Part shown: one piece after another, positions 45,142-58,043 of the stretch
How the letters are laid out: each line of letters opens with the position of its first letter
Numbering within the stretch: position 1 is the first letter of the stretch
Source: Dendrocalamus latiflorus
Taxonomy: Eukaryota > Streptophyta > Magnoliopsida > Poales > Poaceae
Direction: 5' to 3'
Assembly (NCBI GenBank): GCA_017311315.1
Contig: CM029660.1
Coordinates: forward strand, 32,218,410 to 32,282,409
Length of the DNA: 64,000 nt
Program-made: the position numbers and the translations under genes
The notes under the pieces: generated by a model
What the model was told of the DNA's origin: nothing
The model's input: the letters and a program-made list of their open reading frames with translations, nothing else
Database searches by the model: none

Positions 45142-45454
45142 GCGAAAGGGTCTCTAGCCCAATGGTTAGAGGCTTGAGTAGCACCCCCAGGTCCTGGGTT
45201 CGACTCCCAGTGGGAGCGAATTTCAGGCTTGGGGAAAAAAATCCCCTCGCCTGCTACCACACCAAAGCACAGGTCTTAGGCCCCGCCAAGGTGTTGATCC
45301 GAAGGATCCGCCGGTAGTCTCACAAGGTCGGGCGATGGTGCCGCTGTGTAAGGGTGGAGCAGGGGTTCGGGGGTTTTCTCGGTCTGTGTGAGAAGACCTT
45401 CTTCTTAAGCAATGCCCGGGGGATTCTTCCCCCCCGCAGGTCGAGTTTTTTTTT
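45142..45454 (+). mobile_element. tRNA-derived SINE (OsSN/Au-like), with perfect target duplication
   Basis: The head is tRNA-like, with a pol III A box (TAGCCCAATGGTTAGAGG, about 45155-45172) and a canonical B box GGTTCGACTCC (45197-45207). The body ends in a T-rich tail after GTCGAG. A perfect 13-bp target duplication GGTTATCACTGGG flanks it at 45129-45141 and 45455-45467. Assignment to the grass OsSN/Au group is from memory of its tRNA-like head. Confidence 0.9.
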
Positions 45455-45839
45455 GGTTATCACTGGGAGTCTGCGATGGTTATTTCTAGTAAAAGCAAAA
45501 CAACTTGATCCATTGCAGGACTTAGCAATTGAGCAAAGCGAAGACCAAATAAGTTTTCCTGACGATGGCATCCTTTGTTGCATACTCATCAATCATCTGC
45601 ACACTGCCTACATATGCACAAAGGGAAAACTGTGTTGTCACACTCGCCGTGGACCAATCAGAAGCTACAATTGGAAACAATTCACAGCTAATGTAGGAGA
45701 GACAGTCCACCATTATACAAACAAAAAAATCCTAACCAACAAAGTAAACGAAGGATCTGAGACCAAATACACACTTCAGGAAAGCACTCAAAACCTAGCA
45801 TTCACATTCGTCGTACCAAACCACGTACTCCCTAACGAA

Positions 45840-46095
45840 AAAAAAAGGAAAAGTTCGGCGCAGCAAGGTACCGAGTCAGCGAGGCCGACTTGGTCCTCGT
45901 ACACGGTGGCGGAGAAAGTGGCGAGAAGCTCTTCGACGAGGAGAAGACGGTACGGCGGCGCCTGAGAGGTGTCGTCTACTGCTCGGGTTGGGGATGGGAG
46001 CCATCCAGGAGGCAAGGCGGCAGCGGCAAGAATGGGGGTGACGCCGCGGCGGTAGCAGTAGAGGTAGGTCTCATACTTTGTGAACGCCGCCGAAG
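45840..46095 (-). CDS. Unrecognised open frame, possible first exon
   Basis: The minus-strand frame without stops encodes a hydrophobic Ala/Pro-rich stretch (GVTPILAAAALPPGW) followed by YRLLLVEELLATFSATVYED. It could end at a GT after GACTCG near 45868. GC content is higher than the surroundings. No family was recognised, and neither a start codon nor downstream exons could be fixed, so this may be a gene fragment or chance. Confidence 0.25.
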
Positions 46096-46099
46096 ATAC

Positions 46100-48231
46100 T
46101 GTTAACAGTTAACTGAAACGACGTGAGTAGTGTTGATGGATGCAAGGGAGAGGAGAGAACCCTACTGCGAACTGCGAAGAAGTCACGTCAACAAATATAC
46201 CGTGCTACTCCATTTGGGTGCTTTGACACTTCACAACCTGAAGTGCAAACTTCAGTGTAGCAAGTGGCCGGAAAACCTTTCCAAAAAGAAATGTGTGAAC
46301 TTTAGCAGAAGGAAACCTTTGTAGTACGGTTCTGCTGATTGGAGCTTCTGTTTTTAACTTTTGTATTGTCTTTTTCTAGTGATGTAGTTTTTAAAGCTTT
46401 TTTTAATCTATTTTTCTTTATTTCTTTTTATTATTTACGATGATATAACTTTTTATTTTTTTAAATTTAATTACACTAAAAAAGATACCAATATTTATAG
46501 CATATTTTAAACCGTTACAATATAAAATAAACTATAAACTAGATCTTTTAAACTTAAATAGCCACTGCCACCTCCGAGTAAATCCTGTGACAGTGAAACG
46601 TGTACTGTGGAAGTCGTTGCTCTGACAAACACCTGCCAGATGGCCAAATGCTCCGAACGTTTCCTGCTCGTCCAGCCATCGAAAACCTCAGGGCACGTCA
46701 AAATGGATGCAAGGCATCGATGAGGCAGCTCGCCGGCTCACCTACAACCCACCTACGCTGCACCCATACTCCTCGCGCGTATAGAGATTTATAGTTGGCT
46801 TGTTTCTTTGGGATGCAGCGGATTGACTTTTGGCTCCCATTGACTCCCGCTCCACTGAGCTCAAGCTTTCACATCCTAGCTTCTTAATTTAATCTTATTT
46901 TGATTTTTTTGTCTTTTTTACCTTTTTCTCCTCTTATTTCTTTTTATTGTCTATGGTGGTGTAACTTTTTTTTTTTGATATTTTAAAATTTAATTACACA
47001 AAAAGCTCATAGCAGTTACAGTGCCAAAATAATCCGGTGGTGAACGATGGAGACATCGACGAGGACATTGTACATGATTTTAGGCTTAGGAAGCTGTTTG
47101 GAGAAGCGGCTTCGAGAATGTGCTCTATTTGTTTTGGCTTCCAAAGAAACCGAAGCCAAAAGCCAAAAAGAACAGGACCAATACGAGTTCAAAGTTTCCA
47201 TTTGCAGGGAAAACAAGGTCAGCTCACATATACCCAATGGCCTCAGTTATTGTCAAAACTGATGATTACAAATAATTCTTTTTCTCTAAAGATGACCGCA
47301 AAGAAATTCTATTCTCATGTGTTCCTATGAGTTTTTAGGTAGAAAAGGAGAAATTTTCTCACAAACTACTGATAGTTATCCCGATCCTTTATATGCCGCT
47401 AAAAAAAAGTTGGATCCTCTAGGTACCACTAAATTTCTTGCTTGGTTCTCTTCGTGCCACTTCGGTCAGATTCGTTAATGTCTGTTGCTGTTAGGGATTT
47501 GAACCCATAGTTTTTCAAGAAATGGCCCTAAGAGTTCATGCCCACAACTAGCCCCCTCACTCTCAATGTTCTTGCAGTACCTGTGTGCATAATATAGGCA
47601 CTGCTTCCAACCAAGGCTGTCAGCCCCACCGAGGCAGAGCTCGCTCACCGACATGCTCCAGCGATTCCCGGGGCCACCGTTAGCCTACTCGAGGCCATAC
47701 AGAAAAAACCTGCCATCGCCAGCACCTAGGCTTCGGCACTCACCACTGTCGAATAGGGAGAAGCTGGTGCCCTCCGCTCACGCCGCCGTCGTTGAGGAAC
47801 GCAAGCTGGTTTTGGAACTAGAGCTTGTCAAGGAGCGGGTCCACGCCTAGTGCGGCAAAGAACAGCGACTGTGGGCCTCCATCGTTGGTCGGGCTGATCA
47901 GCTCCTCCTTGACGCCGGCCATCTCCTCTGCTGCACCATTGTTGACACTGTGCGGCCGCGGAGGCCACCATGGACATGGACAACGTGGAGTGCCTCTCTC
48001 TCCCCGATGCCTCCATGGATGTGGACAACATTGGTAGCCGCCACCACCATGACAACATCCCGCTCATATACCCTCTCACAGACCTTTGATCTAAGCACTT
48101 TTTGATGGTATTGTATTTTTATTTACACTTTGTAACGAGTATATATTTTTTCTACTTTAATCATCATATTATTATTGGTTATGCTTACTTGTCAACTGGT
48201 GTACTTATTTGTTACCACATCCCCTCTTGGG
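46100..48231. other. Intergenic with T-rich MITE-like remnants
   Basis: 46340-46560 and 46860-47010 are T-rich. They contain AAATTTAATTACAC and the TTATTTCTTTTTATTRTYTA pattern, resembling inverted, diverged copies of the AT-rich MITE family. A GC-rich patch at 47630-48080 has short frames with no recognisable similarity. Confidence 0.4.
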
Positions 48232-50451
<2,220 letters not shown>

Positions 50452-51279
50452 TTCTTCAACTTCTACAATTTAAAGCATGTCTACTGTCTACTATTATTAT
50501 CAAATTATGTCATTTGCATTATTTTTGCCCTCATGCTTCACCATTTTAGATCTGAGCTGAAACTCTAGTTTGGAACCAAGTCCTAATTGATGCCTACTGG
50601 AGGGCCAAGTCAAATGGGACTGTTATCGGGTCTGGGCTTAACATATCAACAAGTCAGGGAGCAGGAAAAATTGGTAATATTAACTTGTTTGTGTATGGCA
50701 ATAACCTAAACACACTAATTAAATATGTGTATTTGAACTAAAACTTACAACAAAATTGTTACATGATCAAACATGAAACGATATGATCCTTGGTTCAGTT
50801 TTAGATGAGGTTATAAATGATGAACTGAAGTCTGTACAAAGCTCAAAAAACGGGATGAATAGGGGAAGTTTTGCACTACACAGAGCTAAAAAAGTGGCAA
50901 TCATAGTTCATATCATGTTTCTAGCTTACATATCTAGTTGCTAAACAGGGTTGCTTACATAATAGTTGCAAAACAGGGGAAAGTGAGTTCATCACTATTG
51001 ACATATCTAGGAAACTTGAGGTGCATGGCAAATATAACATAAGCAATTACATAGCAAGGAAAATGGAAATGCGAAGACAACTTACCTATAGAGGTCATAA
51101 CTTAAGTGTCAAGGGTACAAAATGCTAATACTACTTTATGAGAGGTCATGTTCGACTAACGATTATAGTCAATCCACATTTGCATTGCAATTTGAACTCC
51201 AAGAATACTTCCAGCATTTGATTCAAAATCATTTAGGTAATTATTTTCACCCTCCGGTGCATCAACAAAATCGTCTGGT

Positions 51280-52360
51280 TGAATATAGGTAGGTTGTGAT
51301 CCAACCATCCCTCTTGATCATTTTGACCTCTAATGATGTTGTGAAATGCAACAACTGTTGCTGGAACCTTAATTTGAGATTCAATAGGATGAAATGTGCC
51401 AATTTTAAGGATTGGAAATTACTTCTTCAAAATACCAATAGCCCTTCCAATATGGTTGCGAAGGAGTGTGTGGCGATGGTTGAACAGTTCTTTATAATCT
51501 GCATAATCCTATCTTCAAGATGAACGGTGCTTTCTAAATTTACTAAGATGGTATAAGACTCCCTGATATGGGGCAAGAAAATATGTGTTTGCATATCCAC
51601 CATCCGAAACACAAAACCCCTTGGTAAGAGCAGATCGAAGGACTCCTGCATCGGATGCTGACCCTTCCCATCCACATGAAATAAATGTGAAGTTCAGATC
51701 AAAATTACAAGCTAGCATCATATTTTGAAATAAGGTTCCTTTCCTATTCCTAAAAGGAGCAGCTTTCTCTTCAGCAATAGTGATGGGAATATATGTGCCA
51801 TCAATAGCACCAATGCAATTCTACACATAAACATGGTAAAATAAATATAGGAAAATCTTAGGAAAAGTTAGGAGTCTAGTGTGTATGGCTTACCTGAAAA
51901 TAAGGCCAAAATTATGGATCCAATATAATTTTTATGTCAGTTTGATTTGAACTTGAGAGCTTGACAAATCTATGAGTTAGAGCAGGAATTATATTGAAGA
52001 TTTCTTTATTTTCCTATGAAATTTCACCACTATGTTGGAACACTTTTTGAATCTTTTGGTTGCTAGCATTATGAGAGATAATATACATAAACATCCCTAA
52101 CTCCTTCCCGATAGTAACACCCTTTATATCATGCAATAAAACCTGCCTTCTAAGAAAATTTGTTGTAGCTCTGAACATCTCTAGCTCCATCTGGAACTCA
52201 AACCTACACCAGCTCTCATGGCCTTCTAAGATCTCCTTACCTTTTTTTAGCACTGGTAAGTGATGATGTGTGGACTGGTCTCTTTTCATCATGAAGCCAC
52301 GAAAGCAAAGTAGGAACCAACACAAGAAACAACTCATTATCCTCCTCTTTTTCTTCAAGC
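51280..52360 (-). pseudogene. Decayed PIF/Harbinger transposase, second family
   Basis: Minus-strand fragments in several frames show the DDE_Tnp_4 pattern. First, GKELGMFMYIISHNASNQK (about 52120-52060). Further on, MMLACNFDLNFTFISCGWEG with SDAGVLRSAL, and then GGYANTYFLAPYQG (51720-51520). The first catalytic Asp region (near 51810) reads NCIGAIDGTYIPI in a separate frame. Frameshifts and stops are frequent, so it is inactive. It differs in sequence from the transposase at 36000-37222. Confidence 0.75.
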
Positions 52361-52399
52361 ATAAATTTTATAATGAGCTCCTTTCTAGTGCCCATTTAC

Positions 52400-55300
52400 T
52401 AATACATGCAGATATAACATATTGCAAAATAGCATATTGAGTAAACATTTCTCATGAAATATACTAACAAGTAATGCTCTAGAATATGATGAACTATATT
52501 TACAGATATAAATGTTAAATGAAAATGCTACTGATACCTCTATAGAACTAGGAAGCAGTTACATGTACATGTGGAAATTTTCAGTTTGAAAAATTCAGAA
52601 AACTTCTAGTTACACATGCTGCTAGCAGCCCGTTAACTTCTATGAGATGTTTTGTGCCAATGTTCTTGAGCATTGTCGACACATTGATGCTCCTTTTAGA
52701 CAAGTGCAACTACATGCAAGAAGGATTAACTATATTTTGAACTTGATTGGTTGGATTAAGGAATGATGTTGTTGCTTGACAGTGAATGATATTTTTCAAA
52801 TTGTTTGAAATAGGACTTCAGATGTACGGTATTTGCAGTGATCTCCTTTAGTTTGTAGCAAACAAACCATTTGGTATTCAAATAAATCTATGCAACCTTA
52901 TGTTTTTTAAGGTTGTTTATGGTGTATATGGTTTTTGTATTATAGTTTCTAAACTTGTGATGTACGAATGCAATTTACCGAGTATGTATTGACCAATGGA
53001 CACGAAATCAGTAAAGAAGTAATTCTCCAAAAAAAATCAGTAAAGACTGCTTCTAAAGGTTATATGTTGTCATATATTTGCTATTTATCTTTTGTTAATA
53101 TGTGATTATGAAAGACCGAGTATGACAACAGAGGGGGGTGAATGGTGCCTCAAAATTTTCCCCCAAATATTCACCAACATTTCACTTCAGTGGCTACAGA
53201 ATTATAAAGATAAGGATGAAAAACCACCACAAAAACTAGCAAATCGAGAAACTGAAAATCTACAAAAAAAATCAACAAAAATTGAACTACCACCGTTGAA
53301 ATTGTGGTACTACTGCTTGCTACAGTAATCACGTTACTTCCGCTGCTACAATAAAATCAGGGTGAATAGTATTTTCAGCACAATTTCAAAAACCACAATT
53401 GAGAAAACTTTTGCTATGTAGATCCAAATCACGTGAAAATTTGTAGGGATCTAGTTTAGGATAATGTGAACCTATTCCAACAAACAATCATGCAAATTAT
53501 GGCCAAAGTTTAGACCTTTTTTAGTTTGTTGGAAAGCTACACCAAAATCAAGCTAAAACCCCAAATGGTGAATACAACTTGTTTGTGGGTAGATGATGGC
53601 CAAGATGCTTTAGATATGTTCCCACATATCCTAGCAAACAAAAACACAAAAGAAATCATGTAAAAAAATCCTCGAATCAAAAAATCTCACCTTGAGGCCA
53701 AATCAAGCAAAACCAGATTTTCTCGTGAATCTTTCTATCAAAGTGTCTAGATGTGTGGAGAAGTATTCCCAAGAATTATCTCCATCTCTTACATATCCTT
53801 GGCATAGCAAGATCACAAGAAGGAAATAAGAAGGATCAAAACCAACCAAATGTCAAGCTCATCAATAAAAAAACAAGAGAGACTCAAGAATTGCACAAAG
53901 ATTGATGCATTGCTTAATTGATAAGGTAGTTTTACAGCCACTCTATCTTAGAGGACAAAGAGCATCTAGGGTACTCACTTTCAAACCCTAACACTAAACT
54001 TAGACCTGTGGGAGAGAGCACAAGAAATGGTTTAGATGGTCAACCATACATGTCTCTATTCTAACCCCTTTTATAGGTGAGCAACCAGCCACCTATTCAT
54101 CTTAGTAGATACTATCCACTATTATAATAAGAAAAACCTGTTAACTCTACACACACGGGTTTTACTTGCACTAGTTCACTTATGCACACTTTTCAAAGCG
54201 CATAAGTGTGCACCCGTTAAATCTTTAGCCTTGATCTGCCTTGATCAAACCAGCTCCACCTTGACCTAAACCACTCTCCAACACATCACCTATGCACCGC
54301 AGTTTTGATCCAAGATGCTTTCTGGTATTTTGGTCAAACTACCAAAATACCCTTCCTTGACCCGGTCATCATCAACCACTGCAAGCAATCGCCATGCTTG
54401 CCACGAGTACGTGCACTACTAGCTTGCCACACGTCGCCAAGTCTCTTCTGTCTCGGTTCCACCGAACCATGGCTCACTTGGCCTATGCAAGCCACATGGC
54501 ATCATCCCACTATTCGAACTTGCCTTCAATATTTCCCGCCTTTCTCGTGCCATGCTTGAGCTCACCATCTCACCTAGCATTCTCGATTGTTCTGGGCCTC
54601 AACTCCTCCATGAGCCCAGCCCCGATCATCGCCATTGACCACAGTTGATTCCAAGCGACCCTGCACATCTAAAAATAAAGAAATCATTTTCAGGCATAAG
54701 TTCTTAATAATTTGACCTACATTAGCCAAGACATGCATCATTCACCCTTAATACAGTGACCCAAGTCAACCCAACTTAATCCATGACTCAATTTCCTAAA
54801 ATCCTATTTTTCTGGGATGATTGGAAGTACCACACTTAACAAGTTGGTACTTCCGCTCTGCGGTACTACCACTCCCCAAAGCGATACTTCTGGATGTTGA
54901 AAACCTCATCTGGATCTCTCTAGAAAAAACATACCGCAACTCAACCCGGTACTTTCGTCGAGCGATAATACTGCACTTATACTTGAGATACTTTTGCCCA
55001 ATAGAATTACCACACTTATACCTGCTGTACTTTCGATTTTCCTAACACTTCTAGAAAACAATCCAAATCAAATTCACTCTTTGAAAAACCAAATGACCAC
55101 TCCACAAACATTACTATGGTTCATCACAACATTAAATGAGACCTTCTCACATGGTTCCTCAATCTTCTCTTGATGAATCCATTGGCAATACTCAAAAATG
55201 TAAATTGGAGGTGGTTTTTGAGAAGAAAGGAAGAATTTTGCAAAGATAGTTCCAAATGGTCAAAGAAAGATTGCAAATAGCTAAACATGACCATTTGAGA

Positions 55301-56637
55301 CAGAGATAGATAGAAGTTACTAAAAATCATAATTTTCCACAAAAACTTCATACCTACAAGAGTATTGGGAAATCTCACTCTAGGTCTATAATAAATAACA
55401 AGTGTTTGATGTGATCTTAGTCATGGTGAGAGTGATAAAAAAAGATAAATAATTACAGCAGTACAAAAAGGCTCCAATAACCATGTTTTTGCATGGAATC
55501 TTCAAATCACGCTCTAGATATGCATTTTTACTAATCTTTCTCCCCCTTTGACAATAGAAATATCAAGATGCATGGAAGAAAATATAGCATAAATAAATTG
55601 AGATGGCTGCAATTTATTCATTTTTTTAGCATTTAGGAGTCATGAAAATTATCCAAATTGACTTTCTAAGTACTACACCAATCCATAAAAAATGAAACTG
55701 CTATCTAGATCATAGCAAAACATGTAGAACCAAACTAAAGCCACATAAGCGATGATCTAAAATTAAATGTATTCTTAATATGTCTAGGTGCTCAAGTTCA
55801 TAATTTAGCCAAAAGTATCCAAAAATGAAACATGCCATGTCAATATGCTAAATAGTACCAAGAGGCTAGCATTGAGTCAATTTAGAGTGCTAGAAGTTCA
55901 AAAATGAAATATTTTGTTCAATTACTTGATATTACTATTACTTGCAGTTGAGCAAATTTAGCACATTTGGCAAATTTTGAATTCATTTTTGGTTTTGGCT
56001 AAGCTTAAACTATTTTTCATAAAATTTAGTTTCTTTAGCCATATGCTAGATCTCAAGTCTTAGGCGATCATTCCAAACAAAAAGCTTAAGAAAGTGATAG
56101 GTCATTCAAACCCTGTAAGTTCATACCGAGTGCAATGGTAAGCTGTCTCATGAGAAAGAATTGATGAGACCAGTTTTTTCTCACAAAAGAGATCTTTTTG
56201 CATTTTCTTGACTTAGTTCAAAAACACAGAGTAAATACAAACTCATGCTTCACTAATGAACTAGCATAGCTCAATCTAAAGCTCAATGCAGATTCAAGAC
56301 TCAACTTAGTTGATTTGACATGGCATGAATCATAATAGGAAGCAAAACATGATTTAGTTCAAGTTTTTCGCTTTTAAGAAAACTAGTTGGCAAGAGCTAA
56401 GCTACATAGAAGGTCATGATAAATCTTGCAATCTAGCACAAGTCATGGCAAGATGTAAAGTGGTTTTTATCATGTCACACAAGGATAATAATAAAGCCTT
56501 TTTGTATTTATATTACAATGCATATTGCTGGATTTAAGCATGATGCCTTAAAAAATCCCAGCTCCCCCTCAACAATTAAATCAATTTTAGGAATAATTTG
56601 GTTCAAGTTGAGTTATATCATCATTAAGCTCAAGAGT
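52400..56637. other. Long non-coding AT-rich region, unclassified repeat
   Basis: No frame over 90 codons and no recognisable protein. Two phrases typical of large unclassified grass repeats occur: an AGAGGGGGGTGAATGG phrase at about 53130 and CTCCCCCTTTGACAATAG at about 55540. A remnant of a large retroelement is possible but not shown. Confidence 0.4.
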
Positions 56638-56812
56638 TATGTCTCTGGATACAATCGCCCACCCCTCCACTTTCCACATCTCCTTGCGCATTCTGACCAC
56701 CCTTCTATCTTTGTCGCTTACTCTCCAATGTTTGATGTGTGAAGTTGGCCAGGCAGTAAGTTTCGTCTCACTATTTTTATGACTTTGTTGCAACACACGG
56801 GTCTTTAACTAA
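56638..56812 (+). mobile_element. Helitron 3'-terminal fragment
   Basis: About 170 bp matching the inverse of 33462-33640 (shared CCACCCCTCCACTTTCC, CTTGCGCATTCTGACCACC, CTCCAATGTTTGATGTGTG). It ends in GTCTTTAACTAA followed by T, a CTRR-type Helitron end, preceded by the perfect palindrome GTTGCAAC. The 5' end is missing. Confidence 0.6.
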
Positions 56813-56987
56813 TTAAAAAAAATTTAAAAATAGAAAAAACAGGTTAGCCCGTCACGGACAGTACAAACGAATACGGGAAAAAAATCGACAAAAAAGCTCA
56901 AAAAACCAAAAAACAGAAAAAGACGAAATTGCTGAATAGTGAAAAATATGTCAAAAGCCAGAAGCTCAAGCCGAAATGAGCAAAGCC
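56813..56987. mobile_element. AT-rich MITE family copy 5 (3' two-thirds)
   Basis: Begins abruptly at the Helitron end with AATTAAAAAAAATTTAAAAATAG, the middle of the family consensus, and continues to the usual end AGCCGAAATGAGCAAAGCC followed by TAA. The first third is missing. Confidence 0.7.
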
Positions 56988-57183
56988 TAAATAAAATTGG
57001 GTGAATTGTACTCTTTTTCTCTTGACGAGTTTTCCTGAAGTTTCTCGGCTAAGGTTTTTAATGAGGCAATTCGTGCAACACAGCATAACATGTATCATAT
57101 ACTCTTTCTCTAAATTTTTTCACTAGTTTTTTATGGAGTTTTGATGAGGCATAAACGTGTCGGATAAGTGCCCAAGATGGAGT

Positions 57184-57360
57184 GTTAGGAAAACTGGGCT
57201 TGAGCTTGAAACCTTGGTCCATGGTGGGCACCCCACCACTAGGCTATAAATAGGGAGCCACGTTGGCTATTTTATATACATATGAGAAAAGAAAGCAATA
57301 AAGAAAGACCAGGAGTTCTCTCTATCTCTATGTTTCAATCTACTATTTATGTCTACATAG
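57184..57360 (+). other. LTR- or promoter-like fragment with TATA box
   Basis: Begins TGTTAGGAAAACTGGGC and contains GGCTATAAATAGGGAGCC (about 57240-57257) and a CAATAAAGAAAG signal-like stretch. This is the usual layout of a copia-type LTR. No CA end with a matching target duplication was found, so a complete solo LTR is not claimed. It lies about 800 bp upstream of KASI. Confidence 0.4.
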
Positions 57361-57380
57361 CAGAAAAATTGACCGAATTA

Positions 57381-57778
57381 GGCCCTGTTTGGATCCCATG
57401 GTCTAAAGTTTAGTTGTCTAAAGTTTTGGACTAAACTTTAGTTGACCAAACTTTAGCCACTAAACTTTAGTCGAAGGTCCTGTTTGGATCCTGTACTAAT
57501 GGATAGGACTAAAGTTTTAAAAAAACCATACTAACTCTCCTCGTTTCGTGCGTCAGCCATTAAATGGGAGGTGAGAGACCAACATGCATGGGTAAACACG
57601 TCTTTGTGCCTAAGAACCCAAAACTTTAGACCACTTTAGTTCACTTTGGTGGACTAATGGTCTAAAGTGTTTTTTAGGGGTTAGCTAAAATTTAGATCTA
57701 ACTTTAGACCACCTATTTAGAGACTTTAGACCTAAAATTTAGTAACTAAATTTTAGATGGAGGGATCCAAACAGGACC
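57381..57778. mobile_element. Tourist-like MITE upstream of KASI
   Basis: Left end GGCCCTGTTTGGATCCCATG and right end, read inverted, GGTCCTGTTTGGATCCCTCC. TTA is found on both flanks (57378-57380 and 57779-57781). A further GGTCCTGTTTGGATCCTG inside (about 57476) suggests a second, nested end. CTAAACTTTAG-type words fill both arms. Confidence 0.85.
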
Positions 57779-57781
57779 TTA

Positions 57782-58043
57782 GCCATCAATAACGGTTCCT
57801 CAACAGCCGTCGCAAACAAGAACGGCATCGCAAAGTCCGCCCAGGTTCGTAGAAACCCACCGCGCCGCCCGTCGCCTCCAAAGCCCATAAATCCAAACCC
57901 CCTGTGGGCCCCACTGCCCCCAACCTCCATACATAGCCAACGCACCCTCGCCTCCGTTCCGCTCCGCAGCCACACCACAGCAGAGAGCCACCCCTCCCTC
58001 CTCGTTTCCATCGCCACCCTCTCCTCCTCCCGCCGCCGCAGCG
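57782..58043 (+). promoter_or_regulatory. KASI 5'-UTR and core promoter region
   Basis: GC-rich, CT-rich leader just upstream of the KASI ATG. CCCATAAATCC (57881-57891) could serve as a TATA-like box, and TGTGGGCCCCACTG (57903-57916) contains TGGGCC, a site II-type element often found in housekeeping and plastid-related plant promoters. The MITE ends only about 100 bp upstream of these sites. Confidence 0.4.

Noticed and set aside
45142..45215. A possible tRNA gene with A and B boxes.
   Set aside because: The tRNA-like part continues into a 313-bp unit with a T-rich tail and a 13-bp target duplication, so it is the head of a SINE.
47653..48098. GC-rich frames around 47.7-48.1 kb as a possible gene.
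   Set aside because: Overlapping frames on both strands, no domain, and no convincing splice sites or start context.
57184..57360. A second solo LTR upstream of KASI, or the KASI core promoter.
   Set aside because: The TATA box is about 800 bp from the KASI ATG with a MITE in between, and no LTR end with target duplication was found. It is kept only as an LTR-like fragment.
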